This document shows, piece after piece, positions 1 to 13,200 of a stretch of DNA of 64,000 nt (its first letter is position 1; the number at the start of each line of letters is the position of its first letter). The stretch lies in NCBI GenBank assembly GCA_029948255.1, contig JALIZF010001707.1:186001-250000 (forward strand), given 5' to 3'. The DNA is from Telmatactis stephensoni (Eukaryota > Cnidaria > Anthozoa > Actiniaria > Isophelliidae). The translations under genes and the position numbers were made by a program. The notes beneath the pieces are model-generated. The model saw nothing but the letters and a program-made list of their open reading frames with translations, was not told the origin of the DNA and made no database searches.

Positions 1-918
1 CAGCCAAAAATCTGCTGTGAATGCTAGAATCCCAGCTAGATCCATTACTAATCTTCTTTGAAACAAAACCTCGCCTTAAAGCATCCATTCAAACTGTAGG
101 AGATGGACTAGAAAGTATGATAAGTTCAAATCTCCCAGTCAGGATGTCTTCTTGTTCAATATCTAAAATTCTTTATCATGCTGTGCGCAGCCTGAAGTAC
201 TCAACACTTATCGTTTTATTACCCCCAAACCTATAGCTAACTCAGCTATCAGTATCGGAATGGAAAAACGCCTTATTCTAATTACGAATTTACGCTTGCA
301 AATGAAGGACTGACGCGCTTTTTTTAATGGAATTTGTTTAGCGGTAAAATACTTGACTAATCGACTTCAAAGTGGGACATTATTTTTGTTGTTGCGGATT
401 TGTACAAAAAGTACTTATTGAGATAATACCGGTACTTTATGAGAGGCCATCATCAGAAAACATATGCAAAATAATACGCATTATGCCTGGAAGGTAAACC
501 AACGTTAATCAGCTCAAAGATGTGATTATTTTTTGATGTCCAAATCTTGGAAAGAAAAAATGGATTTAAGATAAATCGCTTTATAGAACTGGCATGTGAA
601 AACTCGTGCTGATCATTTCACTGCGTTTAACGCTGTCCTTATAACCTCACGCACTGACGGAACCATGAAAAGCCGGCCAAAAATCTCCAAACGTTTAAAA
701 TTAGAAGAACCATGACAGACTCGTTGATAGACAGCACATAAATCTGTGGATGGTATTAGATGGGGAGTATTGATACCGACGAGCTCTGATTGGCTGACCG
801 CTGCCATCCACTTGAACACTTAAAGATATCGACCTTCGTGAGTTGATCTATTAGCACATCTGATTGAGTTGTGAATACATACTTCATACTAGTGTCAAGA
901 AGAACGACTCACTCGACT
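1..918. other. No gene recognised; 5' flank of the collagen-like gene
   Basis: No open frame here looks like a protein and no RNA gene was recognised. The right end must contain the promoter and 5' untranslated region of the collagen-like gene that starts at 919, but I see no clear TATA or CCAAT box. Confidence 0.4.
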
Positions 919-3900
919 ATGCGAGGTCTACTAATATACGGAGTAGCTTGGCTAGTGCTTGTAGTTGCTGTGTGTGTACGGTATTCTGAAGCTCGAAGCT
1001 CGAAAGACGGTTCAAGAGGCAAAAACTCGAAAGGAAAAAACAAAGCGGCTGAGTCGGTAGGATTATATTGTTTATTTGGCCTTTTGGTAGATTATCACTC
1101 GGTCTCTCGAACGATGAAAGCCATATCCCGTCCTCCTTCACGTCTGTGGTCTTTATTTAGAGTTTAGATAGTACTATTTAGTGAAACAACTGCATATAAG
1201 TCAACAACATGCCAAATAAGACTTACAGCATTTCGGACACATCAATTAAAAACATCTGTTCACTTTTAATTATATTCCAACTTTAACTAAACAAATTGTG
1301 TTTTTATTATACGAACAAAGTCTTAAACAAATAAGGTCGATGGAAAAACCAAAATCATGTCAAAGATAGTTCAAGTGGAAATGTCATCTTGGAGAAACAT
1401 CGTTCTTTGGAGTGACAATAGCGATAAAACATAGTTATAGAATGACCCAGCTGAAGATTCTGTATCACTTATCCAAACGACTAGACTTTAGAATCCAAAT
1501 ATTCCATTCAAAACTACAGGAAGATGCAAAAAGGCGCCAGACCACAAAAAGGAAACTTTACAGTTAAAAAGAAGCCGAAATCCGAGGACGAGATGATATA
1601 ACTTATGACTGCCGCGCACTCAAAACACGAAGTTAGCAACTGTATCACTTGATGTCACTGATTGATTGGGGTTTTCGCTGAGATATAAATCCATTGTAAA
1701 AAGAATGACCTCTTTTGCCATTTTTAGTAACCTCTTTGAATTGCGTACTCGAAGTAACAACTAATAATGCGATTATACATAATGAACTTGAGTAATTCAC
1801 ATGTTTTATCATCTTGACTTGCTCAGTTACAGTGCACGCAAGTCCTAAAGCTAGATCAATAGAGAGACCTGGAGAATTCCCAAATTTATTCGCCTTGTCA
1901 CTAGACTTCGTGATTTTTCCTATCTGAATGGTCTGACCAGATAAATGTTATCCTTCAGGACGCTATATTTATCATTATCTTAAATAAATGCCTTTACAGG
2001 AAATTGTGGATGAAAACAGAGCTCCACTGATAGTATGTTTTGATATCATTCCCATTGTAAGCCACCCAGATATCTCAATCCTCTTGAGTGAATAGTTACA
2101 TTGGCTTTTTTATAAAACCAGACTAAAAACTGTTAAGTTCCTTTGGATGAAAGATACAAGACAGCGATGGTCTGAAATGTTTCTGAAATGTTTCTGTTTC
2201 TCAAAACAGCCTCGCTGTTCAGCTCCTACGACCTTATAGTCAGTTAACTATACTGATACAACTAAACAAAATTTCTCCTAAATTAAATAGCATGAGACGT
2301 TTTAATACAAAGAGCAAATATTTATTGTTTATACTTCTGATATTTAATGGATAAAACAAATGCTGAATTCCTAAAGAGGTAAAGCTAGCTATTTCTTTGA
2401 CCCGATGGCAGAATACGTTGCTATAAAACAAAACAGACAAACAAAAAATACTGGGGAAATAGCAGTTTTGGACCGTAGCTTGCTTCAGTACATGCAGACA
2501 GACCAACCCTCAATTTCTTTGAAAGTTCAGTATACAAGGTACAGAGGTGATTCGTTAGCCCGAGGTCGTACGTTTTAGTATAATATTTCCAAAACAAAAT
2601 GCTAATTTTTAATTTATTTGTAAGTTTAGTTTTAAATCATGTCTTTTTCTCTTCACTAAGCGGCCACGTTCTTAATTGGTTGCTCCCCCGGTCGACAAGC
2701 AATTTCCCAGGATTTCGCCCACATTTCCGCAAGTGGGAGTTCACGTAACGTCGTTTTTCCCATCGTCTTACCGCCGCGTTTCCCGCCGAATTCCGCTCCT
2801 AATACAAACAATAGTTTGAAATCGATTTACTTGTAATCAAGCGATAACATTAGCTCAATTGTTTGTTATTCTTGGGATACTTTCAGGGTGACTGTATCAT
2901 AGATCAAGACAAAGATGGCTTGTACTTTGTTCTTTGTGGCGACGCAGCTCGGAGAAATAAAGAACGTAACAACAACAACAACAAAAAGGTAAACGTAATT
3001 CACTCATGATGTTAGCTCGAAAAAAGGGCAATTGTGGTGGGTGGAGAGTTTGACCGCAGTGTGGACGCAATTACAAACAAACATCCCGCCAATTACAGAA
3101 AGGAAATAACAGGCTTGTGGTTCGTCGGCAAAGCGTCGACATAATATTTCTATTAAGAAGCGGAAAACCGTGAACACCAAGAAAATTTATCAAAAAAACT
3201 CATTATTTACGAATCAAGACGACAGTGAACTAGCGCTATGCACAAGTCCCCTGTAAATCATTCGTCATTCGGATCCAGCTTCACCTTTTACTTATCGATC
3301 CGGCTTGCAATATTGTTAAGAAAGTATGAAAAATTGATCAATACGTAAATATGTAGATAAGTAAGTAACTTAGTTAAATCAACTTTCTTCCAATGTCTCA
3401 TTTCTCCTTCTCCTGTGATCGAACTACTTGATTGTAGCTACAACAGTTTCCGCCAAAGAGATCGGATTTTGTGTATATTTTTACCATTTGTGCGTCTGTC
3501 AATCAAAATAATGAATTCAAGCAAGCTTTCAAATAGTTTAAATCAAGCTAAAAAGTTTGTTTTCAATTCAATGAGTTAAAAATCATTAAACAAACAACAT
3601 TCCTTATCGTATATAACCATGATATCAAGACTGGAATGCCTGACAGGGTGGTCTTCTAAGAAATGAGCTCTTAATCGATATCCAACAATGAAACTCAAAT
3701 AAATGAACCAAAACTTCCAGCACCTTATTGCACAGCTAAACTTTGATTGCGAATTCAACGACGTAACATGATTAGACACTGGTGATCGCATTAAAAGTCT
3801 ATACGCCTTCACTTGATAACACAATACACTTCCTACAGAGAAACTCAGCGAGGTGCGCCATTGGGCGTGACCAAATTTGACATAACCGATCGACTTGATT

Positions 3901-6900
3901 CAAACGATTACAGAGATAATAAAAGCACGTAGATTGATATGATGATGCTGTTAGTATAATGCATGAGTTTCATGTTTTATTACAAAACAATACAACATAT
4001 TAACATTCAGTACAAGTTTACGTAACGGAGCACTCTTGAAAAACCAAACAAAGTGTGGTCGTGATATGATTACAAAGATATTGATTAAAACACGAACATT
4101 GGTACGAGTTCACTGATTTATTACAAGACGCTAAACTGAGTAACATATAGCACAAACTCCCGTAAGAGAGCATTAGCTCGAAAATCAAAAAGGCGGGGCC
4201 GGTTGTAATTGATAACAGAGATAAAGAAAGCACGAAGACTGATGTAATGCTACTGTACTATTACAACACACGAGTTCGGATCCGTGCATTCATTAGAAAA
4301 CACTGCACTCAGATCAGGTTACGATTAACATTCAGTAGAAGCTTACGAGCGTTATGTTCTCGAAAGTTAATAAGGTGGGCCATGGTAGTAGTAAATGCAC
4401 TTTCTGCTTAAGAAAATATCTAGATACAGATTGCTAATACTTGTCAGATTAATTAGGGTTTTATAAGAGTAGTCTTTGTGACGAGTTAATCGTTAAATAT
4501 TAATAATAACATTGGTTGGTCAATGGTTTTTAGAAAGGTCTGACTTCCACGTTTGTGTACGTACTTAAGAATTCAAACAGGGTTACATGAAGGTCAATTG
4601 CTGGGTTTCATCCATTCCTTCGGGAATCAAAAGACAATGAAGTAGTAGCCATGTTGGATGAACAAACAACAGACGCTAATGAGAAATCTTTTGTTGAAGT
4701 TCATCCAAGATGGCTGCCATGACGTCACATGCAACCCAGCAATCGCGCGCGCACGACTGGATTGAGAGTGGAGCCACACTTTATGCTTACAACCTTGTTA
4801 TGAATGCTTACAAACTTTTAGTGAGAAGATTGATCGAGCCGTGGAACGCAAACCGCAAGCCGCTCAGCATTCTTTTTGCTACACTGTTGCATATATGTTG
4901 CGCACAATGTTGCGAAAGTAGAACGTGATTGTCACTTTAATTAATGTGCAAAAGTTACTCAATAGTTGCACAAGCGGACACTCAGTGCAGTATTTCTTTT
5001 GGATCAACTCACAGTGCAATATGCCTTTTGCATCAACCATTCACGTGGTACGAAACCCACCTATACCAGATTTGCAAAGGAATGTGACTTCCTGCAAAAA
5101 AAGCGACTTCAACCAACCAAGCTTGACTGGTTTTGTTTTGGGTGGCGCATTACTTACTTTGCTATTCAGTATGCTGGATTTTGTATCCTGTGAGTGTGTC
5201 GATGCATAAGGCTTATTCTACTTTTTTGCGCAAAGAAACTAGACAAATTGCATCGTCTTTCCGGACTTAAGATGATCTCTGCTAAGTCTGGAAATGCGCA
5301 TTTCATAAGGTGTTAAATGATGAGGTAATGATTTTACATTGGTGAGGAACACGTCGTGTTTGGTTTTATGAACAGATTTATCAATTTACCGATACACTGG
5401 GCAACCAGCCAACTGAACTAAACTGGAATAGAAACATTAGTTCGTGGTAAAATAGATTTTATTATATGGATAATAGTGTTTTACCGGAAACTAAAACAAT
5501 CGTGAAGATATGAAAAAAGTTATGTACCAAATGTCCCGGATGTACGCGCGCGACCTAAAAAAATTCCCGCCAGTTTCTTATGTTTTTATTTTATTTTGCC
5601 TCAGTTTGGCAATATAATAAAAAGAACATTACACGTTGGCTAAAAGATATGACTTTTATTTTCTCGTGTTAAAAAAATATTGTTTTCACCACTCGAAAAT
5701 AAAATTCATATCATCGCGCCACCGTGTAATATCCTCTATATACGTTTTATCCATTCAAAAAATATCATATCAGAGTTGATCATAGTTGAATATCGGGTAC
5801 AGTTACTAAATGTACAAAGTAATGAAAACAAATCTATTTATCTTGGATACTAATCTTGCGCAAGGCTAGCTGAAGCAGTATACATATTTGTTGGGAGATA
5901 GGAATGGCTTTTAAAATGAATTATAATTATAACAAAATTGTTCAAAATTAGTCAATATATCAGTGCCAAATTGACCAGGTCTTTTTAATTTGTTTTTTGG
6001 TTCTACTGGAAGGACATGATCTGAACCAAGCCTCAATAAGTTGTATCAGGAGCCCATTGTTGTATTTAATTGGTAGGCACTTGAAAAATACTAAATCTTT
6101 TTGAGGCAGGGAAGTTAACGCTAGTACATTTTGACAAAAAAGAGGGTGGGCGGTGCCCCTATGTCTAGTACTCATTTATTGAAGAAATCACTGGCGCGTT
6201 GATAATGATAGAAATAAAACTAATGCTTAGTCAGAACATTTTCATATCTATTGATCGACGTATTGATGCACATTTAAACTACAGACAGCGTGTCCAAAGA
6301 ATTTTCTCTTCTCATTAATGTAGACCCTTTTCAAAACAAACGAGTCAGTGTTGAAACATGGTACACGAGTTTTAACGAATTAGCTAATCAAAATGTCGTT
6401 AGCGTGGATGATTTGAATAAAGGATTATTAAATAGCGAGAAGCATAGTATTAAGTGGAGAAATACCCAGGACTAAAACACAGGAGAGCAATTACAAATCA
6501 TTATAAGAACAGATGGATATCGTAGGGGGCTTTACTTGTACAAATTGGTTTGCGCAAGGATTACGCACGTCAATTAAACATTGTAAATTACACTTGATTA
6601 GCATGAGAACAGCTAGGAACCCTCTGTGTGAGATCGTTAAGGTTTTAAGTTGCTGTCGGTTACTCCAAACACGTGCACAATTAGAGCAACCGTGTTGTGC
6701 TAGAAAGCGTTAAATGAACAGATGTTGATGTTGTCTTGGATGATTCACACTGTAATATAAGCCTGATTCTAGCCACACACACAACAAATTCATCGGCTAT
6801 TGCTGTGTAAGTTGCTGTAATTAATACCAAACGCGTGTTCATTTAGAGCAATCGTACTGTGTAGACAGCGCTAAGTGTGCAGACGTCGATGTTGTCTTGG

Positions 6901-9900
6901 ATGAATTACACTGTAATATAAGCTTGCTTCTAGCCACACATACAACAAATTCATCGGCTATTGCTGTGTAAGTTGCTGTAATTCATACCAAACGCGTGTT
7001 CATTTAGAGCAACCGTGTTGTGTAGACAGTGCTAAGTGTGCAGATGTCGATGTTGTCTTGGATGAATTACTCTGTTAGTAATATAAGCCTGCATCTAACC
7101 GCACATGATTTCATCAGCGCATCAACTATTGCCGCATAGGGAAGACTTAATGCCTTCAACACATTTAAATCAATAACTGTGCTCGCATCAAGCATCAAAT
7201 CCTTTAGTAGCTTGATCTACTCCTATCATCTTGCTGGCTGGTTTCTTATTTGTTGAGTAAATAAAAGCCTCTAACTGTTGGAAATTGAAGAGCAAATGCG
7301 CCTTGATCTTTGAGGAAACAGATGGAAAATGATTTATGTATTTTCCTTTATGAACAACGTATGTGTAGCTTGCAGAATAAAGGGTATATGGGGGACTCCC
7401 AGGACTGGAATGTTTGTCGGGTCCTTTCGTTTTGACCCCTAAAAGTTACCCAAAATTTGCGTGGCTCAAGGTATTTTACCCTAAAAGGTACTAACAAAAA
7501 CACTAGATTTCAATATGGTGCTGATTTTCGTAAAAGTGCGTACAAGGGTCTTGCTGTGAATCTCCCTACAAAGTGCCAAGCCCCTTGGATTTTAAAATGT
7601 ACGCCGAGCATGCCATTCCTACGTATATTGTAGTTCCAGCCCGGTCTACCCCTCCCTCACATCGATCCACGGAAGGGCAACTCTATGTTAAAAGAAAACA
7701 CAAGAGTTACAATTGATTTGTTCTCAGATTGAAGTTCTTATATTTACATCATGTCATATGATAACACGAAGAACAAGCAACGTAAAAATATTGCTCCTTT
7801 AATAGCCATAACGATATCTGGCACACGAACAAACATCTCACATTTGGTCGAGGTTGCACCGTAAAATGCCCCCAAAAATCTGGAATTCTGCCTGCTAGGA
7901 TAGACATATTATTGTCACAGTTGGATGCCAACACCAAGGTATTTTTATAAGCTGTCCACATGGTACCATGAGATAACAAACTCGCAGTATGAAGTGAATT
8001 GTGACCACATGATTTATGAGGTGTGCCGGCACCAAGACTAAGGTACACTTAGTCATCTACTTACGAAGGTCAAACCCCTTTTGCAAGCAGTTCTTGCTGT
8101 TGTGGAATTTGAAAGTATTTGAAATCAGAAAATCGTTTGAATATATGATGCTTATAGGGCAATTGCAAAAAATTTATGTGCACATAGCCCCTAATGTGGA
8201 ATTTTGGCAATCATTTTTCATGAATTGAAAAGCTGCGTATTTTAGCGATGAAAATGTTTTTTTGCAAATAGAAAACTAGTATGAATTATCCCGAGTGTTT
8301 TTGTATATTTAATGGTTCCTGGCTTCGATGCTGGGTTGACGTCACTTTATTTTAACTGCTTAATCCTCAGCAGATCTCCTATTAACTATAAAGCTTTAAT
8401 TTCCATTCTAATGAAAAAAACACTTATCAAAATGTTAATGTTTAGTTAGGGGCGCGGTACGGACATTAATTTTGGTATGAATTGTTATTTTATACCAGCA
8501 CTACAAACGATCGTTATCATTTGTTTCATTTGGTGTATTATACGGCGAAAAAGAAAAAAACTGAGTTTAACCGATATTTCCTGGCATACGTCCATGTACT
8601 AGCGGGTCAGTCATGCTTGGATTTTCAGGTCTACTGGGGAAGTTTATAGGGAGCTTAGACAGCTTTGCTAATTCGATTCCCATCCATTTTTTTTTTCTGC
8701 GCCATTAATATCTTTCACGGCCAACCAACGTACTTGTCGTAAAAGACCTATAATCACTCTCGTCTCAGGTGTGTGCCACTCGATCAAATGTAAAGTTTCA
8801 ACGGATTTTGTTACGCCATCAATGAGTAGAATGTGGTGAAAATATTAGATGTATAGTTCACAGATCTTTTTATATCTGCACCGGAAACCACATTGGCGCC
8901 CAGTCTTAGATAGGTATTACAGCCTCTTTTTAGACTTTGTTCACGATACTTAAGATTAAGATACATTACCACTATCCAGTAATCTTAGTAAGGCAAGCGA
9001 AATCTTTTACAGTCAGCATGTGAGTTTTATGTGAAGGCATTGTTTTGGTATAGCAGACATAGCAACTTTGGTTAAGTCTTTAGTAGCAGACATTAATCCC
9101 CTGAAGCAATCAACATCCATCAGCTAGACGCCTTGCACCCCACATCGGTAACGAATAGCTTGCGTTTTTACGAGTAGAAATCATGAAAGTCTTTCTAGAG
9201 CGTAGTAATCGCATCAGCATCTACCACTGCAAAAATGTATGGATTGATTTGGTTTACTTTTCTGTCCTCAACTTAAACGGCCCAACGTAACTGAACTATG
9301 TCACTGGTTTAAAATTCGCCCAAAGGCAAACACTTATTGCGCGCTCAAGTTGGGAAATCGATTGGGGAAAAAGTCCATCTAGAAAGGGACTTACTCGTCT
9401 TGTTAGCCAATAAATGTTACGTGTTAGCTACAAAATGCCTTAATTCTTTCAAATTTCCGAAGTTATAGTTCAACCCGATATTCGTCAAAGCACTTAACTA
9501 AGCACGTGTTCGGTGGGAGATGATGGGAAATGATGCCGATAAAAGCTACATATTTACAATGACTTTCACGGCTTGTCAGCTAATTAGCATTACGTGTTAT
9601 ATCTACAGACCATCAAATCAAACTATTTATTGGGATAAATGTCATCTGTGTTCTCCCTGCAGCCAATTCCTTTGTGTTTACGACCAGCATTCCATGCATT
9701 CCATTGCAATTTCAAAAACGAGTCGTACGTTGCAGTTTGGATGTTGATTTCGAGCTTGGCCGAAAGTAATATGTTTACAGCAATATGTTTAACATATACA
9801 CGTAATCAATTCTTTCTCACTATACATCAATTTATACGCTGCTGGGATAATTGTTGAATCTCGTCTTTTTGGGTGGTCTTTGTTAACTCAACATTCAAAA

Positions 9901-10259
9901 TAAATTTGAATTTTCACATATCTCGGCTGATATGGGAATGTTTGAATAAAGGAGAAAATTGGTGAACCAGCAAAAAACTAGTCTCCTTCGCAGCCGTTAT
10001 TAGGGTCGGGTTCCCTGTGGTCAGTCCTGACCACAGGGAACCCGACCCCTAATAACGGCTGCGAAGGAGACTAGCAAAAAACAAACAAACAGACGAACAG
10101 ACAGAGCAGACAGACAGACAGACAGACAGACCGACGGACCGAACGACGGACCGAACGACGGACCGAACGAACGAACAAACGAACGAGCGAGCGAGCGAGC
10201 GAACGAACGAATGAACGCGATCAATCGACCGACCGACCGACCGACCGACTGACCGACCT

Positions 10260-10296
<37 letters not shown>

Positions 10297-13200
10297 TCGG
10301 CAGGCAGACAAACAGACAGTGAGCGAGCGCTGTCGCCCATTCGGGCCGATCACTGCTCATTGCAGGGAGAAGTCCTGATAATGAGAAGCTGACAGCACAA
10401 AGCTTCTCGTTATCATGTTGGGCGTTCTGTGTCTTAGATATTCGAAATGCCGTGCTGCAAGTTATTTGATCATGAGATCTGTCAGTCTAAGACACAGTAC
10501 TATATCCTACCAAAAAACAACTGTTTTGAGCAGTTATACTGCATTAACCAAGCACTGTCATGTTGTTATTGATATTGTTAATCATGGCATGATGCGATAA
10601 TAATGATGATGATAATGAAGCAATTATGATGGTAATGATGTAATGAATGATGTAATATACATTGGGGTGGCGTCATGATGGTGATGATGTCATGATGGTA
10701 TTAGTGATGTCATGATCATGATGGTGATGTCATGATGGCGGCGGTGATGTGATAATGGTAATGACGTCATGATGGTGGTTATGGCGTTATCATGGTGATG
10801 ACGTCATGATGGTGGCAGTGATGTTATAACGCTGATGATGTCATTGCGTTCATGATGTAGTGATGGAATGACGCCATGAAGATAACAATAACATGCACTT
10901 TGTTATTTCCCTCGTGTTGGTTTTGCACTTTATTGCACCTGTAACTTGCACATGTCAGTTCATTAGGCACCAATTAATTGATAATAATCAGAATAATAAT
11001 CACTTATTTACTCCGTGATACAAAGACAGGGGGTGGGTGTTTGCATATCACATTACCACTCAAGGCTACCATTTAATGTTCTACGTTGACAGGCGTGACA
11101 TTACAAACATAAATATACACCGATACTTAGTTCGACGTAGTTACAGCAAATTCATAGCGACAAATTGCCCAACATATTTTCCAATTTGTCTTAGGATACA
11201 ATAATTGTATAAGGTTGTATACGCTCCAATAATGGCATGACGTTGTATATTGTTATAAAAGCAACAGTTTATAGATATCAGTACGTATTGCATGAAGTTT
11301 TATTACGTACCAGCCAACTGCATGAAGGTAAGGTTGTAAGCTTTATACAAAGCCCATAAAACATAGGTTTAGAACGGTGCGACATTGGCGTGCGCCTTGA
11401 CGCGCACTGTTTTCACCTTCCAATGCGTCTTGCTCAGCTCGTTATCTTATAATTCAGGTCTGCAGGCAAGGTCTAACTAAAAATATGCTTTTTTAAAATT
11501 TATAATACATTAACGAACAAAAAAAGTTGTCCATTTGTTCAGATACGCATGCATATAATCGTATAAAGTGTCCGACTAATTATATAGTTAACGAATAGTG
11601 CACTACAATTGTAACATAAGGTAAAGTAAGGTAAGGTAAAGCTACTCTTCCTCTCGAGATTCTTGATATGCATGGGCATGCCTTTTAGCCGGGCCAGATC
11701 CAAAAGCTCCAGCATCAATTATTTCCTTCCTTCCTTCCTTCCTTCCTTCCTTCCTTCCTTCCTTCCTTCCTTCCTTCCTTCCTTCCTTCCTTCCTTCCTT
11801 CCTTCCTTCCTTCCTAGTTCCTCACTTTCTTCCATCCATCCTTTCTTTCTTCCTTCTTTCCTCCCTCCCCCCCCCCCCCCCTCCTTCCTTCCCCCCGGTT
11901 CTTCCTTTCTTTTTTGTACTCCTCTTTCAATTACAATCGTTTTGCATGAGTTGTATATTGCACGTCCAGTTATTTTTTCCAGTATGGACACATTGCATTT
12001 TGAACCTCTTATAAACAGATCAACATACAACAGAGCGTCGGGAGTCTGATCTACTGAACGTGTTGCAAATAGATGATCAGTACATTACATAGGACTTACT
12101 CTAATTACAAACTGACATACAACACATAAGTCAGACCTATTGAGCATGTATAGTGATATGACACCGCGGCAAAATGTACCACGTATGCGTCCCCAATGAA
12201 ATCATTCGGCAGTAAATCAATGGGTAAGTACTTGGTGTATGCAACACCAAAGTGTATCAATAGATGATACATCCAGTGATATACAATCTATTTGATACAC
12301 TTGGTGTTGCATACAGCTGGTGCTGCATACACCAAGTACTTACCGAACAAACAAAAACCTTGCCGGCGAAACTCAATCGATACTCAGTCCCCCCCCCCCC
12401 CCCCCCAAATGATCCCAAAAAATGAGGTTAAGGACTTTGTAGGATATTCTATTGCCCGCCTTTTTCATCAAGTGCTTTCCCGTTTTCACCCGTGCTCAAA
12501 ATCAAGCTCAAAGATATGATACAGGAAAATCTAAATAAAAAAGTCTAAAAAATATTGTTTGGCATTCCTGTGATCAAGTTGCGGATGCGTGTAAGCCCGC
12601 GAAATCTCGCACAGGCGCAGTCGTTAAGCCGCGGTGTCTGCAGTGGTAAATCGATCAAGATACTGGGAATCCTTTACAAACAGTCAAACAACAGGTATTA
12701 GCTCAGACCTACGGAACATGTACAGTGGTAAATAGATCAAGACATTGCAAGTTACAAAGTGCTGTCAGGTGTAAGACTAAACCGCGAGGGACTAGGACTA
12801 GAGTGTGACGTAGCCTGCAGTATCTTTGATCTGTTTATTACACAGAACAGAATTAACGGAAAACGACTTGAGTCTAAAGACGAAAAGACATGGGATAATT
12901 TCATGCCTACTCCAACAACTCTGTTGGACGACCAGGTGAGACAAAGTGACGTGCATGAAATCAATTGCCTTCGTTCCTATAAACGAAAGCTACTCGTATG
13001 CTGTCAGTAATGGAGCAATAGTTGCTCGGTTAATAGATCAAGAAAGAAAGAGGGAAGGAAGGAAGGAATGAAGGAAGGAAGTAAGGAAGAAAGGATGACT
13101 GATGAAGGTTTACAAAGATAACATTATAACAATGATGATAATTACACGAGTTATTACCAGAGTAAATCGAAGAAATCCATGTTACTCGCCTGGTATTAGT

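Noticed and set aside
4925..5209. 94-codon frame overlapping a 75-codon frame
   Set aside because: Weak hydrophobic end but no recognisable domain; the area shares a GCCTTTTGCATCAAC block with 26806, so it is probably repeat-derived.
6650..7098. CRISPR-like array
   Set aside because: Repeats are 161 bp with no spacers, in a eukaryotic intron.
10021..10360. Two minus-strand frames of 67 and 103 codons
   Set aside because: They read through tetranucleotide repeats and give only repeated Ser/Val/Cys/Arg words.
11663..12049. Frames of 128 and 103 codons on opposite strands
   Set aside because: They are created by the TTCC microsatellite.
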